DNA of 64,000 nt, from NCBI GenBank assembly GCA_937912115.1, contig CALDOI010000143.1, forward strand, positions 1-64,000, given 5' to 3'. The DNA comes from an uncultured Bacteroidota bacterium (GTDB lineage: Bacteria > Bacteroidota > Bacteroidia > Bacteroidales > F082). Of this stretch, positions 41,586-50,617 are shown piece after piece (the first letter of the stretch is position 1; each line of letters starts with the position of its first letter). The notes below the pieces were generated by a model that was not told the DNA's origin, did no database searches, and saw nothing but the letters and a program-made list of their open reading frames with translations. The position numbers and the translations under genes were made by a program.

Positions 41586-43388
41586 ATGAAAGAATTGTTA
41601 TTTGCAACATTTGCTTATTTACTATCTATCAACATAGTAGCACAGGTAATCCCTAATGAGAGACGTGTTAATTGGGAATCCGTTACACAAAATATGAGTT
41701 TCATTCAGCCAACCATTCAAATAAATGTTATGGATTTCGGGGCTATTGGTGATGGTGTTTCAAACGATCAACCAGCAATTATGAATGCCATTTCGAGCCT
41801 GAATGGGCGTTTGGGTTATATATATTTTCCTTCAGGCAAATATCTGGTTGAAAACCAAATTACATTGCCCGACAGCTGTATCTTAAAAGGTAGTGGTTCT
41901 AACGAATCAACCATTCTATTGGATATGGGTGAAAATGCTGTGAACTGTATATCAATTTCTAAATCACAATCATCAGAATTTACTGCAATTATCGAAGGGT
42001 TAACAAAAGGAAATAACCTAATTTCTGTTGAAGATATTAGCCAATTTACTGTGGGCGACTACATTGAGATTAGACAAAAGAATGGAGATTGGGATATTGT
42101 TCCTATTTCATGGGCTGATTATTCAGTAGGGCAGATTACAAGAGTACTGGCAATTGAAAGCAACAAACTACATATTGAAAGTGGGCTTAGAATTGATTAT
42201 GACTCTGATCTTGAACCTGAAGTAAGACCCATTGTACCAATATCAAATTCAGGAATACAATGCATTAAAATAACCCGAGTTGATGAACCTGAAGAAGGAG
42301 CTGGAGCGAATATTTACACATACATGGCAGCAAATTGTTTAATTCGCGGCATTGAAAGTGACTCAAGTGTGGGGGCTCATGTTTCAATAAATTCGAGCAT
42401 TAATGTATTGATTGATGGAAGTTATTTTCATAATGCATTTACCTTTGATGGTGTTGGGATGAGGGGATACGGGGTTGCCCTTAGTCAACACACAAGCGAA
42501 TGCGTGATAACTAATAATATATTTAAAAATCTTCGTCATGCAATGATGATAAAAACAGGATCGAATGGAAATATTTTTTCATATAATTATTCACTTGATC
42601 CCCATAGGTCGGAGCCAATACCCGATGCTTCAGGCGACATCTCATTCCATGGTCACTATGCTTTCTCTAATTTATGGGAAGGCAATATTGTTCAAAATAT
42701 AATAATTGATCATTACTGGGGACCATCGGGACCATATAATACACTATTCCGAAATCACGCTGAACTATATGGGATTATTATGACTACTAACAATATACAG
42801 GAAACTAACACCCAAAACTTTGTTGGTAACGAAGTAAGCAATACTGAGTTCTTACATGGTATGTATACCCTTACAGGTGAAAACCATTTTGAGTATGGAA
42901 ATAATGTAAAGGGTGATATTATTCCTCCCGGAACAACCACACTTAATGATTCGAGCTATTATCTGGTTGCTAAACCAGATTTTTGGAGTCTATTCGTCCC
43001 ATGGCCTTCGGTAGGGTTTCCAAATCAATTGGGTACAGGAACAATCCCGGCAAAGCTCAGGTATGAATCAGGTAACAATTTTACGGTTTGCCCGGATAGC
43101 ATTATTACAAATATAAATAATCAATCAGCCAATAGTCAATCAAAAATAATAGTATGGCCTAACCCATCCAACACCTTATTCAATATAAAACTACCAGAAA
43201 ACTTGTGTTCATCAGTAGTTGCAAGAATTTCAAACAGTTTAGGAGTTGTTATTTACTCTGAAAATATTGAAACTCATGGTTCGCAAATATTCACCCTCCC
43301 CATAATAAATATAACACCTGGTGTATATATATTAACCGTGAAAACAGAAATAAGAATCTTCACAAAAAAAGTAATCATTTCGCAATAG
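41586..43388 (+). CDS. secreted right-handed beta-helix / pectate-lyase-superfamily protein with T9SS type-A-like sorting tail
   Basis: INVMDFGAIGDGVSNDQPAIMNAI...YFPSGKYLVENQI; C-terminal IVWPNPSNTLFNIKL...PGVYILTVKTEIRIFTKKVIIS. Confidence 0.85.
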   Translation: MKELLFATFAYLLSINIVAQVIPNERRVNWESVTQNMSFIQPTIQINVMDFGAIGDGVSNDQPAIMNAISSLNGRLGYIYFPSGKYLVENQITLPDSCILKGSGSNESTILLDMGENAVNCISISKSQSSEFTAIIEGLTKGNNLISVEDISQFTVGDYIEIRQKNGDWDIVPISWADYSVGQITRVLAIESNKLHIESGLRIDYDSDLEPEVRPIVPISNSGIQCIKITRVDEPEEGAGANIYTYMAANCLIRGIESDSSVGAHVSINSSINVLIDGSYFHNAFTFDGVGMRGYGVALSQHTSECVITNNIFKNLRHAMMIKTGSNGNIFSYNYSLDPHRSEPIPDASGDISFHGHYAFSNLWEGNIVQNIIIDHYWGPSGPYNTLFRNHAELYGIIMTTNNIQETNTQNFVGNEVSNTEFLHGMYTLTGENHFEYGNNVKGDIIPPGTTTLNDSSYYLVAKPDFWSLFVPWPSVGFPNQLGTGTIPAKLRYESGNNFTVCPDSIITNINNQSANSQSKIIVWPNPSNTLFNIKLPENLCSSVVARISNSLGVVIYSENIETHGSQIFTLPIINITPGVYILTVKTEIRIFTKKVIISQ

Positions 43389-43391
43389 TCC

Positions 43392-44456
43392 ATGGAAATT
43401 AAAAAGCCTACGTTAATAATTGATCTGCAGAAAGTCAAAAATAATATTGACAGGATGCAAAAAAAGATTGATACTAGCATAACAATATTCCGACCCCATT
43501 TTAAGACTCATCAATTAAAGGAGATTGGTGATGTTTTTAAGGAAAAGGGAATAAATAAGATTACTGTTTCTTCTGTATCAATGGCCAATTATTTTGCTAA
43601 CCATGGATGGAATGATATAACAATTGCTTTCCCAATAAATATTCTTGAAATAGATGATATTAATACTCTGGCAAAAAAAATTAATCTCAATGTTCTAGTT
43701 GAGTCAGTTTATTCAATATCAAACCTTAGCGATAAAATTAAATACCCCATTGGTATATTTATTAAAGTTGACACCGGTTACAACAGAACGGGATTACAAA
43801 AGGACAACCCGGAGATAGATAGTATTATTAAATTAACAATGGCCAATAATAAATATTCCTTCAAAGGGTTTTTAGCACATGCTGGTCATACCTATTTTGC
43901 CAAAGGGAAAAGTGAGATATTAAATATAGCTAATAAAAGCAATAGGATACTTAATGAGCTAAAGCAAAAACATATAGTTAATTTTCCTGACATCATAGTT
44001 TCTTATGGTGATACTCCATCGTGTAGTATCGCTGATAATTTTGAGGGATTTGATGAAATACGACCGGGCAACTTCACTTATTACGATGTTATGCAATATC
44101 ATATCGGATCATGCTCACTTAATGAAATAGCTGTTACGGTGGCATGCCCTGTTGTAGCTACGCATAAACAAAGAAATGAGATTATTATATATGGTGGTGC
44201 CATTCATTTATCAAAGGAATTTATATCTGCCGACAATAATTTCAAGTTATATGGTTATGTTGTAAAATTTACGAATATTGGTTGGGGTGAGCCTATTCCT
44301 GGTGCTTATGTATGCTCACTTTCGCAGGAACATGGTATTATTAAAATGCCAGATAATTATTTTGATGATGTAAATATTGGAGATATACTTGGCGTACTAC
44401 CCATTCATTCTTGTTTAACAGCCAATTTGTTGATTAATGATTACAAATTAGTTTGA
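43392..44456 (+). CDS. alanine racemase N-terminal fold / D-threonine aldolase-like PLP enzyme
   Basis: TLIIDLQKVKNNIDRMQKK...FRPHFKTHQLKEIG; IKVDTGYNRTGLQ; EIRPGNFTYYDVMQ. Confidence 0.85.
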   Translation: MEIKKPTLIIDLQKVKNNIDRMQKKIDTSITIFRPHFKTHQLKEIGDVFKEKGINKITVSSVSMANYFANHGWNDITIAFPINILEIDDINTLAKKINLNVLVESVYSISNLSDKIKYPIGIFIKVDTGYNRTGLQKDNPEIDSIIKLTMANNKYSFKGFLAHAGHTYFAKGKSEILNIANKSNRILNELKQKHIVNFPDIIVSYGDTPSCSIADNFEGFDEIRPGNFTYYDVMQYHIGSCSLNEIAVTVACPVVATHKQRNEIIIYGGAIHLSKEFISADNNFKLYGYVVKFTNIGWGEPIPGAYVCSLSQEHGIIKMPDNYFDDVNIGDILGVLPIHSCLTANLLINDYKLV

Positions 44457-47440
44457 TTGGAATTGCCATCAGGTTTTAGGATCATCCCCAAATTCTTTTT
44501 GCCATCAATTTTAATAACCAGATTATCCTTAAACCTAATATGCCTCACAAATTCATTTTCGAATACTGCCGGTTGTTTATCTAAAAAATCAATATCATAA
44601 GACCCATCACCAATGTATGGATTAACCGTAAAATATCCAACTCTAAAGGATGTAAGATTTTGGAAAAAGTGTGTACCCTGACTGGGATCAATCCTATAGT
44701 CTTCAAGACCCGATTCAACAATTAATCGCGCCGCAGAAATTTGAGACCAATTTACAGGGATTCCAAGCCATGGATCACTGGAACCCCATCTACCAGGCCC
44801 AACTAGTATATAGTTGATATCCTCTTTTATAAATATACTATTTAAAGTTTCAATATATTCAACAATTTCACCGGTCTTAGCTGCATCAAAATTTTGTGGT
44901 CGCACATAAACTATGTCAAAAATATTTTCAATAATTCCATTTCCTAGCGCTGATTTGGAAATAATTATGGAATCAGCGTTATCAATTTCATCATCTCCAA
45001 TATGAACGCTTTCATCCTTAGACGCTACAGGCCTTATCTGCAGTAGTTTGAAAGATGCTTTTTCACCCTTTGGAACATTCATATTTATTGCAAACTCTAT
45101 TTCCACCGGATTTCCCATTTCTTCTTCACCAAGCTTCAGTATCTTACCTATTATCTCGGCAAACGGAAATGTATTATGTTTTAATATGTTTGAAAAAGTA
45201 ATTAATTTCTTGCCATTATAATTATAGCCATCTCTAACAACATTATCATACATTATATAAGTTGATGCTATATCACGAATCGAATTATCTTTCTCAGCTT
45301 CTTTTATCCTAAGTTTTAGTAAACAAGTACCATCGTTAGGTTGTATTACAAAATCACGTTCATTTAAATCTAGCGCATAGAAATGTTTTTGTGTTTCTTT
45401 CATTGCCATTTCGGGGCTGGACGTTTGGAGAATATTTTTTGGATATTTTGGGCAAAAACGAAGGGAGAGTCCCCCATCAACTACATATTTTCCTAAGCCC
45501 AAGGCTATGCTTACAGTACCATCTGCAGGAACAGCAGGGTCTAAGGGGTAATAATCGATTGATCTGCCAACCCCAGAAATTGTTGGATAGTATCTATTAC
45601 CATATTTACTTCCTACTACTTCCTGAATTACAATGGCCATTTTTTCCTCATCAATAACATTGGATGTTGCTTGCATATATGCCTTGCTATCTGCATAATA
45701 TGCCGATGCATATACAGCCTTAATGGCGTTACGCATCATGTTAAACATAGCCTCCGGACCACCCTTACGAAACGGCAACATATATGTATTATAAATGCCT
45801 GCAAAAGGCTGATAGTGTGAATCTTCGAGCAAACTTGATGAACGTATTGCTAAAGGGCTTTCAATTGAACTTGCAATTTTAAAAATATCGGCATTTGTAT
45901 GTTCAGGTAAACTGGCATCTAAAAAACGGGCCAATATTTCATCATCACTTAGTTTATCAGATAATGCAATTGAATGTAGCCTGTTTTGATCCATAAACTC
46001 ATCAAATATATCGGTACCAATTACAACGGTTTTAGGAATGGATATTTCAACCTTTTTAAAATAATTATAAAGATTATTTCTTTTAACCAAAGAATCCAAA
46101 AATGCAAGACCTCTTGCTTTTCCACCTATTGATCCTTGCCCGATACGTGATATACTGAAGTACTTATCAAATGTATCACGATTAAATGATGATATTACTC
46201 CACGAGCTTTTGAAATTCTAAATTGTGATATTGCATTATATATAAATGTTCGTACCTCGTTAATATCTACGAAGTCCTCACTATTAAAATACCTAAATAG
46301 TTCTGCCAGCGGAAATAAAGCTCGTGCTCGGAGCCATTTAGAAAAGTGATTTCGCTGAATATGATATCGCAGTGAATTTGCCGGCAAGGTAAAAATTTTA
46401 TCCTGTAAATCCTTCAAATCATGGGCTCTGGCAACAACTAATCCAAACTTGGGATCTTTAAATACAAAATCACCAAACGCAAAATACTCCTTAATAAATT
46501 CTCTTAGATCAAATGTGAGTGTTTTTGAGTTTTTATCAAGAAACCCAACTCTTAATTCCTTTGCTTTTTTATAATTTTGCTGATCGGACGATTGCAAAAG
46601 CATGGGTGTGTACGGATTATCCTTTTTTATAATTGAACACAACTCTATTCCTGCATTTTTATCAATTTTACCATTACGTGCATAAGTTATGTCAGAGATA
46701 ATCCCAAGTAGGTTTTTCTTGTACCGCTCGTAAAAATTATATGCGTCTTCAAAGTTTGTTGCGAGTAGTATCTTGGGTCTACCTCTCATTCTCATCATTC
46801 GCTGATGCTCATTTAGGCCTTCATTCACAAATGACTCTGATTGCTTGAAGATTATTTTATACATAATTGGGAGGTAACTTGAGTAGAATCTAATATTATC
46901 TTCAACAAGTATTATCGTTTGCACTCCCACCTCTTCCACATCATTGTCTACGTTCATTCTATCCTCAATTAGCTTTATAATTGCCAGTAGAATATCAGCA
47001 TTGCCAAGCCAACTAAAAATATAGTCGATGGATCTGAGGTTAATTTTCTCAATTTTCAAACTCACCTCACGAGAAAAAGGGGTAAGCATAACAATTGGGA
47101 TATCAGAATATTCTTTTTTAATATGATCTGTTAATTCAAAAGTGGCTTTTTTTTCGGGACTGAGCATTGAAATCACTAAATCAATTTTTTCTTCCTTAAG
47201 TATTCTTATAGCTTCTTTATCATTAGTCGCTTTCAGAAATTGTGGCGGATAACGTAAGTTTAGTGAAGTATATTCATGAAATATTTGCTCATCTATTCTC
47301 CCATCCTCCTCGAGCATAAAGGCATCATAAACGCTTGATATTAATAGCACCTGATAAATTCGCTTTTTCATCAGGTTTATAAATGGCGTTTCACTAAAAT
47401 AAAAATTTTGGCTTAACACGTCTGCTTTGGAAGAAAACAT
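44441..47440 (-). CDS. tandem REC-like plus PEP/pyruvate-binding (PPDK_N) protein with novel C-terminal domain
   Basis: REC2-like TIILVEDN..IISDI..LLQSSD..FLDK; PPDK_N-like IRSSSLLEDSHYQPFAGIYNT, MAIVIQEVVGSKYG, PVEIEFAIN, LLQIRP; C-terminal GPGRWGSSDPWLGIPVNW...GTHFFQNL. Confidence 0.85.
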   Translation of the reverse strand: MFSSKADVLSQNFYFSETPFINLMKKRIYQVLLISSVYDAFMLEEDGRIDEQIFHEYTSLNLRYPPQFLKATNDKEAIRILKEEKIDLVISMLSPEKKATFELTDHIKKEYSDIPIVMLTPFSREVSLKIEKINLRSIDYIFSWLGNADILLAIIKLIEDRMNVDNDVEEVGVQTIILVEDNIRFYSSYLPIMYKIIFKQSESFVNEGLNEHQRMMRMRGRPKILLATNFEDAYNFYERYKKNLLGIISDITYARNGKIDKNAGIELCSIIKKDNPYTPMLLQSSDQQNYKKAKELRVGFLDKNSKTLTFDLREFIKEYFAFGDFVFKDPKFGLVVARAHDLKDLQDKIFTLPANSLRYHIQRNHFSKWLRARALFPLAELFRYFNSEDFVDINEVRTFIYNAISQFRISKARGVISSFNRDTFDKYFSISRIGQGSIGGKARGLAFLDSLVKRNNLYNYFKKVEISIPKTVVIGTDIFDEFMDQNRLHSIALSDKLSDDEILARFLDASLPEHTNADIFKIASSIESPLAIRSSSLLEDSHYQPFAGIYNTYMLPFRKGGPEAMFNMMRNAIKAVYASAYYADSKAYMQATSNVIDEEKMAIVIQEVVGSKYGNRYYPTISGVGRSIDYYPLDPAVPADGTVSIALGLGKYVVDGGLSLRFCPKYPKNILQTSSPEMAMKETQKHFYALDLNERDFVIQPNDGTCLLKLRIKEAEKDNSIRDIASTYIMYDNVVRDGYNYNGKKLITFSNILKHNTFPFAEIIGKILKLGEEEMGNPVEIEFAINMNVPKGEKASFKLLQIRPVASKDESVHIGDDEIDNADSIIISKSALGNGIIENIFDIVYVRPQNFDAAKTGEIVEYIETLNSIFIKEDINYILVGPGRWGSSDPWLGIPVNWSQISAARLIVESGLEDYRIDPSQGTHFFQNLTSFRVGYFTVNPYIGDGSYDIDFLDKQPAVFENEFVRHIRFKDNLVIKIDGKKNLGMILKPDGNSNQTNL

Positions 47441-47552
47441 AATCAATTATTTGCTTATAAACTATCTAATCCTGTTATTACAATAAAACTCGGTAAACTA
47501 GTAATGTTCAAATTTAGTTATTTTCAAAATTGTATTATATAAATAATTAAAG

Positions 47553-47577
47553 AATCCACTTTCTAAGAAGGTGGATT
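47553..47577 (-). terminator. hairpin between histidine kinase and REC-PPDK_N gene
   Basis: AATCCACTTTCTAAGAAGGTGGATT stem-loop. Confidence 0.55.
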
Positions 47578-47666
47578 TCAATTGTATATCAAATATGTGA
47601 TTATTTATTATTGAACAATTCTTAATTACAATAATATCAAATTCAAAATATACAGAACTCATGAAA

Positions 47667-50507
47667 TTAGGTGCTTAATGGTAGGAATACCTTAAATGTT
47701 GTTCCTCCTCCTTGGTTACTTACAATAGATAAGTGTCCATTATTATTCTTTGTAAACTCATTTACAATTACTAACCCAAAGCCAGTCCCTTTTTCATTGT
47801 CTGTTCCCCTATGTTGTTTATCACTGTACTTTCCTGATAATATATTTTTTATTTGCACCTGGCTCATTCCTATTCCTTTATCAGAAATGGATATTTCGGC
47901 CATATCGCTACTTTTACTTATGCCTATATTAATTAAGCTTTCCCTATTTGAAAATTTGATGGCATTTGAAACAAGATTTCTTATAATAATATCAATCTGA
48001 TTTTTGTCTGCATAAATGGATATCTGTTCTTCAGCAGTCACAACTAGTTGAATGGATTTACGCTGTGCCTGACCATGCAACAATTCGGCCACCATATTTA
48101 TTATAAAATTTAATTGAATAACTTCAAAATTTGGTTTTAAACTGTGCTGTTGAATCCTTGCCCAGGATAAAAGATTTTCGATAAGCGAATAAGTGGAGTC
48201 CAATGATGGTTTTAACGATGTAATGAGTGTAATAATTTCTTCATGCGTTAATTCGTCAACCTGCCCTACTATTAAATCAACTATTGACTTATTTGTTCCA
48301 ATGGGGCCAATAAGATCGTGTGCAATTATTGAAAACAATTTTTCCTTTGCGCTATTTGCTACCCTTAATTCATTTTGTGATTTACGGAGCTTCCTCTCAC
48401 CTTTAACTCTGAAACTAATATCACGAATCACACCTGTAATTCCAATTGGTATACTATCGTTATCAAATACTATTTCAGCAGTAAATGAGCAGTAAATAAT
48501 TCTTCCATCCTTGGTTTTAAACTTAATGTCATGGTCGTTTACTGAATTATTGTTTTCAAACCTTGCCGCAATTTTTTTCCAATCATTAATAAAATGATGA
48601 TATTCTCTAAAGCTAACACCCAACACTTCCTCCCGGGTATAGCCAGTAATTTTAAAAACCGATGGACTTACATCAGTAATAATACCTTTGGCATCTGACT
48701 GAAAGTAAATATCGGGGAAGGCATTAAATAACTGTCGGAATCTAAGTTCACTTTTTCTGATAAGTTCCTCATTTTTTTTTCGTTGGGTAATATCCCAGAA
48801 ATTTACAACTACCCCATTTATTAATGGATCGTCAAGCAAATTCTGTCCGTGCGCATATACCGAAATCCATTCACCAAATGCATTTTTCATTCGGAAATCA
48901 ATATTTCTCGACTTCCTATCAAGAATAAGTTTGTTAAATTCTTGTTTAACTAATCCAATATCATCATGATGGATAAATTCAAATGCACTCTTTCCAATTC
49001 GATTTGATATATCTCTGCCTATTCTTCTTTCATAGCTCGGACTTATATATTTTGTTGATCCATCACTACCAACTACAAATATAAAATCCTCCGATCTATC
49101 GAGAAGTTTTTCATAATAAACCTTTTGCTTCCTTACCAATCGTCTTGCTCGACGATTAATAATATTAAATATAATCATCGAAATTATCAAAAATGAAATC
49201 GCAAATATTACCAGTATTAATGTTGTTCTGATATGCGATTCGCTTGTGTATTTTTTTTGAAGATTTCGTATTTCTAGCCTCTGTTTCTCATCATTATACC
49301 TAGAAGTAATCTCATAAATTTGCCTGCTCTTTTCTAAAGAAAAAACACTATCACGAATATTGTGATATTTCTCAAAGTAATAATATGCGTTTTTATAATC
49401 GCCTGATGCAGCATAAATATTATTTAGCAAATTATAACAGTTAATAATTTGTTCGTTTGATCTAACCGACTCGGCAAGCTTGAGACTTTCAAGTGCATTA
49501 TCCAGAGCTAGCGTTAAGTTACCATTGGCTAAATGAAGTTCGCTTAAATTCGCCAACACAACTGAAACTATCGGATAATTATTAGCTCTTCCTACTTCCA
49601 GGGATTTTAAAAAATAACTCTTTGCTAATATTGTATCATGTAGGTCTCTGTATGTATCACCAATATTATTTAAACCAATTGCTATCCCTTCGATATCATC
49701 CAATTCTTTGTCTATTTCCAGTGAGCGGTTGAAGTATTCTAATGCTAGTTGGAATTTTTTTTGAGAACTATAAATATCACCAATATTATTTAAACAAGCT
49801 GATACTCCATACATATCATTCTGATCCTCACAAATTTCCAGCGCACGTGAAGTATAATTAAAAGCATCAACAAAATTGCTGTCGTTGGAGAAGATCATCC
49901 CCAGATTTATAAACGCTGAGCTGATTCCACTACTATCGCTTTCCACCTCAAATAAAGTTAATGCTTCAATCAGTGAAGATGTTGATTTTTCATATAAACC
50001 CATCTCATTATAACAAGAGCCAATTAATAGATACATATTGGCAGAGTTGATTTTATTTACTAATGTATCGGCAGTTGCTAAACCCAACCTGGCATATTTA
50101 ATGGACTCATCAAAATTATACAACCCCATATATGAATAACTCATGTACTCATAATTATCAATAATTAATTGGGTATTATTTGATTTAAGAAAAGTGATTA
50201 AGGAATTATCGAAATAATATAATGCGCTATCGTAGGCTGAGGATTCATAGTAAATGACCCCCTTAGTATAATCAGCTTGCGCAAGGCAATAATCGCATGC
50301 TATTTTGTCTGCAAGCTCATGAGCTTTATCAACAAAATCAAAACAAATATCATAATTTGGCAAGTTGCTAATTGCCGAATCACAAAGGTTAATTACCCTC
50401 AATGAATCAGCGCGATCATTACTATTAGAAAAACTTTTAATAGTTATAAAACTGAATAGTATTAATAAAATAAAAATTGCGGTAACCCGCCTAAATGAAA
50501 ATAACAT
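47667..50507 (-). CDS. TPR-PAS sensor histidine kinase
   Basis: Multiple TPR-like repeats (GDIYSSQKKFQLALEYFNRSLEIDKELDD), TM, PAS domains, SIIAHDLIGPIG H-box, HATPase N/G boxes (NLVSNAIKFS, DKGIGMS, GTGFGL). Confidence 0.92.
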   Translation of the reverse strand: MLFSFRRVTAIFILLILFSFITIKSFSNSNDRADSLRVINLCDSAISNLPNYDICFDFVDKAHELADKIACDYCLAQADYTKGVIYYESSAYDSALYYFDNSLITFLKSNNTQLIIDNYEYMSYSYMGLYNFDESIKYARLGLATADTLVNKINSANMYLLIGSCYNEMGLYEKSTSSLIEALTLFEVESDSSGISSAFINLGMIFSNDSNFVDAFNYTSRALEICEDQNDMYGVSACLNNIGDIYSSQKKFQLALEYFNRSLEIDKELDDIEGIAIGLNNIGDTYRDLHDTILAKSYFLKSLEVGRANNYPIVSVVLANLSELHLANGNLTLALDNALESLKLAESVRSNEQIINCYNLLNNIYAASGDYKNAYYYFEKYHNIRDSVFSLEKSRQIYEITSRYNDEKQRLEIRNLQKKYTSESHIRTTLILVIFAISFLIISMIIFNIINRRARRLVRKQKVYYEKLLDRSEDFIFVVGSDGSTKYISPSYERRIGRDISNRIGKSAFEFIHHDDIGLVKQEFNKLILDRKSRNIDFRMKNAFGEWISVYAHGQNLLDDPLINGVVVNFWDITQRKKNEELIRKSELRFRQLFNAFPDIYFQSDAKGIITDVSPSVFKITGYTREEVLGVSFREYHHFINDWKKIAARFENNNSVNDHDIKFKTKDGRIIYCSFTAEIVFDNDSIPIGITGVIRDISFRVKGERKLRKSQNELRVANSAKEKLFSIIAHDLIGPIGTNKSIVDLIVGQVDELTHEEIITLITSLKPSLDSTYSLIENLLSWARIQQHSLKPNFEVIQLNFIINMVAELLHGQAQRKSIQLVVTAEEQISIYADKNQIDIIIRNLVSNAIKFSNRESLINIGISKSSDMAEISISDKGIGMSQVQIKNILSGKYSDKQHRGTDNEKGTGFGLVIVNEFTKNNNGHLSIVSNQGGGTTFKVFLPLST

Positions 50508-50617
50508 TTCATTAAAAAATTTGTGCCTAGCTAGTGTACAAATTTATGAAAAATATGGTATCATTTTTTTATATTTTCAATAACACTATTAAATAACAAA
50601 GGTTAATAGACCAACGA

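Noticed and set aside
47671-48000. 109-aa + strand ORF over the histidine kinase ATPase domain
   Set aside because: Antisense to the HATPase motifs; shadow ORF.
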